Source: Vulcanococcus sp. SFB_649D_100_25 (GTDB lineage Bacteria > Cyanobacteriota > Cyanobacteriia > PCC-6307 > Cyanobiaceae). Taken from it: 5,315 nucleotides of DNA. The stretch's first letter is position 1, and every line of letters begins with the position of its first letter. The notes beneath the pieces were generated by a model that was not told the DNA's origin, did not search any database, and saw nothing but the letters and a program-made list of their open reading frames with translations. The position numbers were made by a program, and so were the translations under genes. Location: NCBI GenBank assembly GCA_030833825.1, contig JAURGL010000112.1, positions 1-5,315 on the forward strand, read 5' to 3'. Of this stretch, positions 1 to 5,092 are shown piece by piece.

Positions 1-127
1 CTGGTTCCTGCTCAAGCCGTCCGACATCTGGAAGATCGCGGACAGCGGCCTGCAGTTCTCGATGAGCGACTCGGCGACGATCGAGCAGGACAGCGCTCCG
101 GCGGGCGCGGGCGATACGCCGACGGCG
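1..127. other. Segment unlike GlnN; possible foreign or misjoined DNA
   Basis: These bases lie where GlnN residues 71 onward should be but do not encode them. The plus-strand frame starting at base 2 is open to a TGA at 176-178. Its first 43 codons read like an ordinary protein (WFLLKPSDIWKIADSGLQF, then SMSDSATIEQDS) with almost every third base G or C. That plus frame shares its third positions with the minus glnN frame, so third-base bias alone cannot pick the strand. Wobble choice does seem even more G/C-skewed here than in 130-336. I do not recognise the protein. The short sequence GCCGATGCC (minus strand, about 127-135) would fit either side of a join. Only family knowledge, not an alignment, marks the boundary. 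Confidence 0.45.
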
Positions 128-336
128 GCATCGGCCACGCTGATGTCGAGACGGCCGCCCTCGCGGATGGTTTTCTGAATCGACTTGAACACGCCCCGAG
201 GCAGGGCCTCCTTCATCCGATCCAGCGTGAACACATCGCTGGCCCAGGTCTCCTGCAGTGAGGCAGGGCTCTGCACAGAGGCGGGCTTGCGGCGTTGGAT
301 GGTCTGAAGGGCAGCAAAACGCTCAGCGCTCGGCAT
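1..336 (-). CDS. glnN: Type III glutamine synthetase GlnN, N-terminal part, apparently disrupted near 127
   Basis: The reading starts at an ATG at 336 and runs off the left edge (112 codons). Residues 1-70 resemble the N-terminus of type III glutamine synthetase, the large enzyme that makes glutamine from glutamate, ammonia and ATP in the cytosol. The recognisable block is residues 30-70, including WASDVFTLDRMKEALP, VFKSIQKTI and LDISVADA. In this family the last motif is normally followed by V-A-x-x-M-K-x-W-A and then an H-rich YTHWFQP-like block. Here residues 71-112 read AVGVSPAPAGALSC and onward, with no such motif in any minus frame, although no stop interrupts. So family similarity ends at about base 127. 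The gene may be a chimera, a pseudogene or an assembly error. The start is the only good ATG and lies 42 bases after the stop of the membrane-protein gene. No clear ribosome binding site is visible. Confidence 0.68.
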   Translation of the reverse strand, partial: MPSAERFAALQTIQRRKPASVQSPASLQETWASDVFTLDRMKEALPRGVFKSIQKTIREGGRLDISVADAAVGVSPAPAGALSCSIVAESLIENCRPLSAIFQMSDGLSRNQ

Positions 337-378
337 GGCCGGTTGGTATCAGGTCGCACCATCATCACGGAACGCGGT

Positions 379-759
379 TCAGCGCTTCCGCGGCAGGCTC
401 CAGTAGATCAACAGCAACAGCTGGAGTAGCCAGAGAAGTGGCAGAGCGACAGCGCTGATCGGGCGCAGCTGAGGCACCAGCACCAACCAAACGATTCCGT
501 AGCCAAGGGCGGTGGCCAGGGCGATCGACAAAGCCACGATGGCCACAATTCGCCCCCAGCGACGCCGGGCCAACAGGGCCGCCGATGCCACCACCCCCAG
601 CACCAGGGCAGGGAGAACCGCCGCAAGACCCACCACCAAGCGTGCAGTGGCCAGGGGGGCATCCAGGGCTAACCAGAACGGCAGGACCAGCAAGCCGATC
701 ACATTCAGGCTGAGCCCAACAGCGGCGAGTCCTCGATCGAGGGCCGGGGTGGGGTGCAT
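379..759 (-). CDS. Small four-helix integral membrane protein, function unknown
   Basis: I do not recognise this 126-residue protein. It is strongly hydrophobic with four likely transmembrane helices at about residues 12-31, 40-63, 70-93 and 101-121, and ends in the basic tail PRKR. The RRRWGR cluster between helices 2 and 3 and the basic C-terminus suggest, by the positive-inside rule, that both ends face the cytoplasm. The start is taken as ATG at 759. A TTG directly before it (762) would add one residue. Codon use matches the neighbouring genes, and overlapping plus-strand frames give arginine- and histidine-rich shadow proteins. Its start lies 9 bases after the stop of the small gene at 769-1038, so the two are probably co-transcribed. 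No enzymatic motif is visible. Confidence 0.72.
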   Translation of the reverse strand: MHPTPALDRGLAAVGLSLNVIGLLVLPFWLALDAPLATARLVVGLAAVLPALVLGVVASAALLARRRWGRIVAIVALSIALATALGYGIVWLVLVPQLRPISAVALPLLWLLQLLLLIYWSLPRKR

Positions 760-768
760 CAAGCGGAT

Positions 769-1038
769 TCAGCTCACCCCAGTCAATCCGGCATAGCGAA
801 GGGTGCGCCAGGCACCGGTGGAGGTGCGGCGCTCGAGGCCCACATGAAGCGAGACGTGCCGCCGCTGCTCCGCACAGGTGGTGGCTGGAGAGATCAGGCC
901 CTGATCGATCAGCCAGCTCAAGGCAGCCTCCTGAGCACTCTCAAGGCTGTCGAACCAGTCATCGAGCACCGGGTGGGGCTCGCCAGAACGATCCGTGAGC
1001 CGAAACAGGGCGGGAGATGCGGAGGAAGAAAAGAGCAT
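769..1038 (-). CDS. Small conserved hypothetical protein, paralog A
   Basis: This is an 89-residue soluble protein of unknown function with no signal peptide or membrane segment. Its core runs from LFRLTDRSGEPHPVLDDWF to the C-terminal WRTLRYAGL. It is a clear paralog of the next gene upstream (1139-1417): over 75 ungapped residues I count about 40 identities, including the shared LTDR, PHPVLD and EAA blocks and the W-R-x-L-R-x-A-G ending. Conservation across two copies is good evidence that the frame is real. The start is set at ATG 1038, which gives an N-terminal extension before LFR (11 residues) close to the paralog's (12). A GTG at 1050 would add four residues. An 88-base gap (100 bases from the ATG start) separates it from the paralog, so it could have its own promoter. 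Confidence 0.72.
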   Translation of the reverse strand: MLFSSSASPALFRLTDRSGEPHPVLDDWFDSLESAQEAALSWLIDQGLISPATTCAEQRRHVSLHVGLERRTSTGAWRTLRYAGLTGVS

Positions 1039-1050
1039 CACAACTGACAC

Positions 1051-1138
1051 TCAACACAGGGAATGAAGTGATCGTGAGACCAACGGGGGCGTCAATCTGC
1101 AGCGCAAGGCACAGGTTGGAAGATTGAGACCTGCAGCC
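1051..1138 (-). promoter_or_regulatory. Spacer between paralogs with a weak promoter-like TTGACG
   Basis: This 88-base stretch has no gene. On the minus strand it contains a TTGACG at 1089-1094 that matches a sigma-70 -35 box well, but no good -10 hexamer follows at the usual 16-18 base spacing. The gap is larger than others in this run of minus-strand genes, so an internal promoter or a processing site is possible. No strong hairpin followed by a T-run is visible, so I do not call a terminator. Confidence 0.15.
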
Positions 1139-1417
1139 CTAGGCCTGCCAGGCCACAAAACCCGCATGGCGCAAGGAACGCCAGGAACCACTGGGGGTGC
1201 TCATCTCCACACCCACCTGAAGGGCCAGCTGGCGCTCCCGTTCGCGCTGATCGGCGCGAGGCTCCACCAGGCCCTGCTGCTCCAGCCACTCCATCGCTGC
1301 CTCCAGCGCCAGATCGAGGCTCTCGAAGCATTCATCCAGCACGGGATGGGGCTGCCCCTGCCGATCGGTCAGGCGGTAGAGGCGCGTGGAGGTCGCCTGC
1401 CGAGACGCGTAAGCCAT
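1139..1417 (-). CDS. Small conserved hypothetical protein, paralog B
   Basis: This 92-residue soluble protein of unknown function is a tandem paralog of the gene at 769-1038. The alignment is ungapped from LYRLTDRQGQPHPVLDECF to WRSLRHAGF, with about half the residues identical. The middle is rich in E and R (RADQRERERQ) and probably helical. I prefer the ATG at 1417 because its N-terminal length before LYR (12 residues) matches paralog A. A GTG at 1471 would add 18 residues and put the start 9 bases after the pirin stop, which is a tighter operon fit but gives an extension with no counterpart in the paralog. No strong Shine-Dalgarno is seen for either. It lies directly downstream of the pirin gene and is probably on the same transcript. 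Confidence 0.75.
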   Translation of the reverse strand: MAYASRQATSTRLYRLTDRQGQPHPVLDECFESLDLALEAAMEWLEQQGLVEPRADQRERERQLALQVGVEMSTPSGSWRSLRHAGFVAWQA

Positions 1418-1480
1418 GGGCCAAGCCTGATCGGATCCGCTGGAAGCGCAGGTGCCCTGGAGCACACCCACGCGTGCGGC

Positions 1481-2170
1481 TCAACCCAGATCAAACAGCA
1501 ACAGATCGGCTCCCGCGGCACCGGCCTGCAGCGAGGCCTGCGCGGGCACGGTCGTGAGGCCCAGGCCATCACCCCGCCGCAGCAACCAAGGCTGCTCAAT
1601 CTCTCCATCGATCAGTTGCAGCCAGGCCGAACCGCACAGAGAAGGCAAAGCGAGCTCCGCACCGGGCTGAAGCTGAGCCCGCCACAGCCGCACTGCGCGA
1701 TGGATTGCCATCGCCTCAGCCCGGGCCTCAGGGTCGATCAGGGCTGTCCACCCCTGGGAGAGCTGAAAAGGCTTCTGCTCATAGGCAGGCTCCACCCCCA
1801 GCTGATCTGGCTCAATCCAGATCTGCAGCAGACGGCAGGGCTGATCACCTCCATTGAATTCGCTATGCACCACCCCGGTGCCGGCGCTCATCCGCTGCAC
1901 CTCACCGGCCCGCAGCACCTCCGAGTGCCCCATCGAATCGCGGTGATGCAGCTCGCCTTCCACCATCACCGTGATGATCTCCATGTCGCGGTGGGGATGC
2001 ATCCCGAAGCCCTTCCCAGCGGCGATCACGTCGTCGTTGATCACCCGCAGCGGCCCGAAGCCCATCCAGGCCGGGTCGTAGTGCGAGGAGAAGGAAAAGC
2101 TGTGCCAACTGTCGAGCCAGTTGAGCTGGCTGTGGAACCGCTCAGCAGCGGGTCGCAACAGGGGGGTCAT
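1481..2170 (-). CDS. Pirin-family bicupin protein (YhhW-like, possible quercetin 2,3-dioxygenase)
   Basis: This 229-residue protein has the standard length of bacterial pirins. The N-terminal cupin keeps the pirin signature: SFSSHYDP (26-33), GMHPHRDMEIITVMVEGEL (56-74) and GTGVVHSEFN (97-106). The four metal ligands known in the family are present as H58, H60, H102 and E104, so metal binding is likely. The C-terminal cupin half (about 125-229) is less conserved, as usual. Some bacterial pirins cleave quercetin in vitro, while others act as redox-sensitive iron proteins or bind partner proteins. The physiological substrate here cannot be read from the sequence. The ATG at 2168-2170 overlaps the TGA of the upstream flavoprotein gene (ATGA), so translation is probably coupled. 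It is expected to be cytosolic, as there is no signal peptide. Confidence 0.93.
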   Translation of the reverse strand: MTPLLRPAAERFHSQLNWLDSWHSFSFSSHYDPAWMGFGPLRVINDDVIAAGKGFGMHPHRDMEIITVMVEGELHHRDSMGHSEVLRAGEVQRMSAGTGVVHSEFNGGDQPCRLLQIWIEPDQLGVEPAYEQKPFQLSQGWTALIDPEARAEAMAIHRAVRLWRAQLQPGAELALPSLCGSAWLQLIDGEIEQPWLLRRGDGLGLTTVPAQASLQAGAAGADLLLFDLG

Positions 2171-2682
2171 GCGCTGGCGGGCTGGAGCCGCTGCAGTCTG
2201 GCCAGCAGGTCGGCAATGCTGTCGTCCTTGGCTGGCTGGGTGGCATTGCTCACCAGCTGGCGCCCGACCACATGGGCCCCCAGGTGGGCGAGCTGCAGGC
2301 GCAGAGCAGTCATCACGGTGTACCCACCGCCGCCGGAATGGGTGGCGATCACCACGGGACGCCCATTGAAGAGGGCCCGGAAGTCATCCCCCTGCACAGA
2401 GAGCCAGGCGATCGCACTGGTGAGGACCGGAGGGATCGAACCGTTGTATTCCGGTGCACAGATCACCCAGCGGGGGGCACGCATCAGCCGGGCCTCCAGA
2501 TCAGGCAACGCCGGTGGGGTTCCAGCCGCCATGGCCCGCGGGGTGAACAGGGGCAACTCCAGGGAGGTCAGGTCGAGCACCTCCGCAGACAACCCCTGAC
2601 GCTCCGCCTCAGCGGCGAAGCGCTGCGCCAGTTTCAGGTTCTCGCCATTGCTGGCGGCCAGCACCAGCAGATCAGAGCTCAC
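2167..2682 (-). CDS. NADPH-dependent FMN reductase-family flavoprotein
   Basis: This 171-residue protein has a flavodoxin-like fold typical of NADPH-dependent FMN, quinone or azo reductases (the SsuE/ChrR/YieF superfamily). The first strand LLVLAAS (5-11) leads into a phosphate-binding loop SNGENLKLA (11-19). The family hallmark APEYNGSIPPVLTSAIAWLS (76-95) contacts the flavin ring, and HSGGGGYTVMTALR (115-128) forms the later flavin loop. Family members reduce FMN, quinones or chromate with NAD(P)H, and the exact substrate is undetermined. The start is a GTG at 2682 that overlaps the TGA of the SQR gene (GTGA). The end overlaps the pirin ATG. It is cytosolic. Its place between SQR and pirin suggests a role in redox or quinone homeostasis, which is an inference. 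Confidence 0.9.
   Translation of the reverse strand: MSSDLLVLAASNGENLKLAQRFAAEAERQGLSAEVLDLTSLELPLFTPRAMAAGTPPALPDLEARLMRAPRWVICAPEYNGSIPPVLTSAIAWLSVQGDDFRALFNGRPVVIATHSGGGGYTVMTALRLQLAHLGAHVVGRQLVSNATQPAKDDSIADLLARLQRLQPASA
2408..2415. repeat. HIP1 palindrome GCGATCGC
   Basis: This is the exact 8-base highly iterated palindrome found at high frequency in many cyanobacterial genomes. It lies inside the flavoprotein gene and supports a cyanobacterial origin. Confidence 0.7.
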
Positions 2683-3905
2683 TTGACCCCTGGGATGAAG
2701 CGACGCTCATGGTCAGCCCCCTTGAGCATGCGGTTCCAGTACACCCATGGGAGGACGACCGTTTTCATCACCCACATGCTCCAGCGCTCCTTGGTGGGAT
2801 CCAGGGGGAAGGAAGGGGTGGGCTGCTGCTCGTAATTGAACTCAGCCATGATCGTTTTGCCGTAGCCGGTGATCAGCGGGCAGCAGCTGTAGCCGTCGTA
2901 GGACCCATCGCCCTGGCCGCCATCGAGCTGAGCCAGCAGGTTGGTCACCAGCACCGGGGCCTGGCCGCGAACGGCAGCGGCGGTCTTGGAGTTGGGCATC
3001 CCGCTGACATCGCCGATGGCGAACACGTTGGGGAAGCTGACGTGCTGGAGGTTGTGCTTGCCCACATCCACAAAACCGCTGGCCGCCGCCAGGGGGCTGG
3101 AGGCCACCACATCAGGGGCCGCCATCGGCGGGGTCACATGCAGCAGTTCGTAGGCGATCACCTCTTCTTTGGGCTCTTCTCCCTCTTTCGTCACCTTGAA
3201 CACCGCTTCTTTGCTGGAGGGGCGCACCTCGATCAGGGTGTGGCCGTAGCGGGCATCAATCCCCTTGCGGGCCACCACCTCCCGCAGCGGGGCCGCATAG
3301 GTGGGAACCCCAAAGATGCCCGGCGTGGCAGTGGCATAAATCACCTTGCTCTTGGCCGCCACGGCGGGATCACGCTTGATCGCGTCGTCGGCCAGATAAG
3401 CGATCTTCTGCGGGGCACCGGGGCACTTGATCGGCATCGGGGCGCAGGTGAAGACAGCGTTACCCCCCTTGAAGTTCTGGATGCACTCCCAGGTGTAAGC
3501 CGCGAAATCCTTGGAGTAGTTGCTGCACACCCCGCCTTTGCCCAGGGCCTCCGGCAGGCCCTTGATGGCCTCCCAGTTGAGCTTCATCCCGGTGGCCACC
3601 ACCAGGGCGTCGTAACTGAGGGTCTGGCCGCCCGTGGTCGTCACGGTGTTGGCGGCGGGATCAAAGGCGGCGGCACCTTCTCGGATCCAGGTCACGCCGA
3701 CCGGGATCAGGCTGGCTTCTGAGCGGCGGGTCTGCTCCAGGCTGAAGACCCCACCACCCACCAGGGTCCAACCGGGTTGGTAGTAGTGATCGGTGGCGGG
3801 CTCAAGGATCGCCAGATCCAAGCTGGGTCGCGCTTTCTTGAGGCGCGCAGCGACGGTGATACCGGCGGCGCCGCCACCCACAATCAAGACCTGGTGATGG
3901 CCCAT
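2679..3905 (-). CDS. sqr: Sulfide:quinone oxidoreductase, type II-like
   Basis: This 408-residue FAD enzyme of the disulfide-reductase-like superfamily is expected to oxidise sulfide to sulfane sulfur and reduce plastoquinone at the membrane. The FAD Rossmann motif is VLIVGGGAAGITVAARL (6-22), the second FAD block is VVATGMKLNW (102-111), and the third is FAIGDVSGMPNSKTAAAVRGQ (295-315), including D299. MPIKCPGAPQKIAYL (157-171) carries C161, and YSCCPLITGYGKTIMAEF (339-356) carries C341/C342. These correspond to the two redox cysteines of the type II (SQOR-like) group. The C-terminal segment with WSMWVMKTVVLPWVYW (375-390) is probably an amphipathic membrane anchor. There is no signal peptide, so it would face the cytoplasm. 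Related FAD proteins such as flavocytochrome c or NDH-2 are less likely given the KCPGAP motif. It is the first gene of a coupled operon with the flavoprotein and pirin. Confidence 0.93.
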   Translation of the reverse strand: MGHHQVLIVGGGAAGITVAARLKKARPSLDLAILEPATDHYYQPGWTLVGGGVFSLEQTRRSEASLIPVGVTWIREGAAAFDPAANTVTTTGGQTLSYDALVVATGMKLNWEAIKGLPEALGKGGVCSNYSKDFAAYTWECIQNFKGGNAVFTCAPMPIKCPGAPQKIAYLADDAIKRDPAVAAKSKVIYATATPGIFGVPTYAAPLREVVARKGIDARYGHTLIEVRPSSKEAVFKVTKEGEEPKEEVIAYELLHVTPPMAAPDVVASSPLAAASGFVDVGKHNLQHVSFPNVFAIGDVSGMPNSKTAAAVRGQAPVLVTNLLAQLDGGQGDGSYDGYSCCPLITGYGKTIMAEFNYEQQPTPSFPLDPTKERWSMWVMKTVVLPWVYWNRMLKGADHERRFIPGVK

Positions 3906-4051
3906 GGCCGCTGGAGCAAAGGAGCTGATCCCCCAGATCTAACCAGAACGGGGGACACCGGCAGCCCCGCTCAACCGATCACAACAAAGAACAAAGTCAT
4001 AACGACTACGGATAAGCGGGTTAGACTGTGGGCATTCGCCGCTGACACCGC
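3906..4051. promoter_or_regulatory. Divergent spacer between sqr and rubrerythrin
   Basis: This 146-base region must hold the promoters for both flanking operons. It changes from GC-rich near sqr to an A-rich stretch at 3975-4012 near rubrerythrin. Toward sqr, the minus strand has GCGGGG and CCCCCG arms (about 3950-3973) that could form a small hairpin of five to seven pairs in the sqr leader. I see no convincing sqr -35/-10 pair, no Shine-Dalgarno sequence and no recognisable operator palindrome. Confidence 0.55.
4022..4027 (+). promoter_or_regulatory. Candidate -10 box (TAGACT) for rubrerythrin
   Basis: TAGACT matches the sigma-70 TATAAT consensus at four of six positions and would place transcription start near 4034, about 18 bases before the GTG start. 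The expected -35 position (around 3999-4004, ATAACG) is a poor match, so this is a weak call. Confidence 0.25.
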
Positions 4052-4750
4052 GTGGACTCCACCAACCCCAGCACCCTCGCCAACCTGGAAGCCGCCTTCG
4101 GGGGCGAAAGCATGGCGAACCGCAAATACCTCTTCTTTGCCGATGTGGCCAAACAGCTCGGCAATGCCGAGCTAGCCAAGTTGTTCCGCGACACCGCCGC
4201 CCAGGAGACGGAACACGCCTTCGCCCACTTCCGCCTGCTGCACCCCGAATTAGTCGTCGACGATCCAGCCACGCTGAACGAAGCCGAAAAACAGACCGTG
4301 CTCAGCCGCTGCCTGGAGCTGGCGATCGAAGGGGAGACCTACGAGTACACAACGATGTACCCGGAGTTCGCGGCGCAGGCCAGAAGCGATCGCGATCAGG
4401 GGGCACAGGCTGAGTTCGAGGAACAGATTGATGAATCCCGCGAGCACGCCGGCATCTTCCGCAGCGCGGCTCGCAACTTCGGCCTGCTCACTCCGGTGGA
4501 GCACCACCATGCCGATCGCTACAGCGCCGCCCTCGGAGCCCTCAAAGGCGAACCGGTTCAGGCGCAGCCGATCAACACCACAGGGCTCTGGATCTGCAAG
4601 GTCTGCGGCGTGATCTACAACCCAGCCGATGGCGACCCGGATTCAGGCATCGCCGCCGGCACCCGCTTCGAAGACATCCCAGGCGACTGGCACTGCCCCA
4701 TCTGCGGCACCCGCAAGGCGAACTTCATGCCTTATCAAGCAGCCGCCTGA
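4052..4750 (+). CDS. Rubrerythrin with full-length C-terminal rubredoxin domain
   Basis: This 232-residue non-haem di-iron peroxidase reduces hydrogen peroxide in the cytosol. The ferritin-like four-helix domain (about 6-145) has the expected ligand set E19, E52, H55, E95, E98, E128 and H132 in the motifs GESMANRKY, QETEHAFAHF, EGETYEY and ESREHA. The C-terminal rubredoxin domain (about 178-226) has C182-x-x-C185 and C215-x-x-C218 for one Fe(Cys)4 site, with the typical DPDSGI and FEDIPGDW segments. The two cysteine pairs are about 30 residues apart, as in true rubredoxins, rather than the shorter loop of classical rubrerythrins. The start must be GTG 4052: an in-frame TGA at 4043 lies just upstream, and the next ATG (4112) would remove ligand E19. 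No Shine-Dalgarno is obvious. The gene is divergent from sqr, which hints at a shared stress response. Confidence 0.95.
   Translation: MDSTNPSTLANLEAAFGGESMANRKYLFFADVAKQLGNAELAKLFRDTAAQETEHAFAHFRLLHPELVVDDPATLNEAEKQTVLSRCLELAIEGETYEYTTMYPEFAAQARSDRDQGAQAEFEEQIDESREHAGIFRSAARNFGLLTPVEHHHADRYSAALGALKGEPVQAQPINTTGLWICKVCGVIYNPADGDPDSGIAAGTRFEDIPGDWHCPICGTRKANFMPYQAAA
4386..4393. repeat. HIP1 palindrome GCGATCGC
   Basis: This is a second exact HIP1 octamer, inside the rubrerythrin gene. A near match (CCGATCGC) occurs at about 4511-4518. Confidence 0.7.
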
Positions 4751-4764
4751 ACCCTTTGAGCAGC

Positions 4765-5025
4765 CTAAAAATCCGGGGAAATTTCGAGCACCCAGCTACC
4801 CAGGTAGCCAGAGACAGGAACATTCCCGGGGGCCTGCCCAAGGGCATTGAACTGATACATCCCCGGGTTGTAGGGGTTGTAGAGGCGCATGTGCACGCCG
4901 ATGCTCTTGCCGGTAGGCACCGGCCGATCCGGGAAGATCTCCACCGCCGTGCTGTCGGCGCTGACCTCCACAGTGGCGGGGATCACCTCTTTGCAGCCTG
5001 TCTTCTCCCTCACACCACGCCACAT
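4765..5025 (-). CDS. Short hypothetical protein with a YNPYNPG motif
   Basis: I do not recognise this 86-residue protein. The start is taken at ATG 5025, and the frame stays open to 5250 but would then overlap the porin. Codon choice is strongly G/C-ending over most of the reading but becomes unlike the neighbours upstream of 5025 (AGA, GGA, TCA, CTA), which argues against a longer protein. The second half (VEIFPDRPVPTGKSIGVHM, then RLYNPYNPGMYQFNALGQ) looks like a compact beta-rich domain. The C-terminus ends in aromatic SPDF. There is one cysteine and no clear signal peptide or Shine-Dalgarno. It converges with rubrerythrin, 14 bases apart, and diverges from the porin. It may be an intact small protein or the C-terminal remnant of a longer one. 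Confidence 0.5.
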   Translation of the reverse strand: MWRGVREKTGCKEVIPATVEVSADSTAVEIFPDRPVPTGKSIGVHMRLYNPYNPGMYQFNALGQAPGNVPVSGYLGSWVLEISPDF

Positions 5026-5092
5026 GTTGCAAGCCAATAGGTTTGACGCGGAGCAATTTTCTGCGCCCATTCCTCTATTTGGTGTGAGGACC
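5026..5092. promoter_or_regulatory. Spacer between the small hypothetical gene and the porin gene
   Basis: This 67-base divergent region is AT-richer than its flanks and probably contains at least part of the porin promoter. TTGACG at 5043-5048 resembles a -35 box, but the bases 17 downstream (CCCATT) are a poor -10. No Fur-box-like palindrome is recognisable. Confidence 0.3.
5081..5090 (+). promoter_or_regulatory. Ribosome binding site candidate for the porin gene
   Basis: GGTGTGAGGA precedes the porin ATG (5093). GAGGA ends only 2 bases before the start, which is close, while GGTG at 5081 is at a more usual distance. It is the most purine-rich leader next to any start codon in this window. 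Confidence 0.4.

Noticed and set aside
346..359. GTA-N8-CAC on the plus strand (GTG-N8-TAC toward glnN), resembling an NtcA site
   Set aside because: It is an imperfect match and ends about 10 bases before the glnN ATG, too close for a normal NtcA activator position, and the window offers no matching -10.
1075..1131. Repeated 7-mer TGAGACC, 50 bases apart, in the paralog spacer
   Set aside because: It is short enough to occur by chance, with no third copy or symmetrical arrangement.
1124..2599. Long plus-strand open frame of 491 codons
   Set aside because: It is the antisense shadow of the pirin, flavoprotein and paralog B genes. It is rich in H, R, P and Q, has no recognisable domain, and the minus-strand genes have clear family motifs.
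2709..3722. Plus-strand open frame of 337 codons
   Set aside because: It lies wholly antisense to the SQR gene, has low-complexity G/H/R-rich translation and no family resemblance.
4795..4808. Inverted repeat GCTACC-CA-GGTAGC as a possible terminator
   Set aside because: The two-base loop is too tight for a good hairpin, no T-run follows on either strand, and it lies inside the coding part of the small minus-strand gene.
4756..5040. Plus-strand open frame after rubrerythrin
   Set aside because: Its translation is histidine- and arginine-rich like other antisense shadows, while the minus frame over the same bases has strong codon bias.
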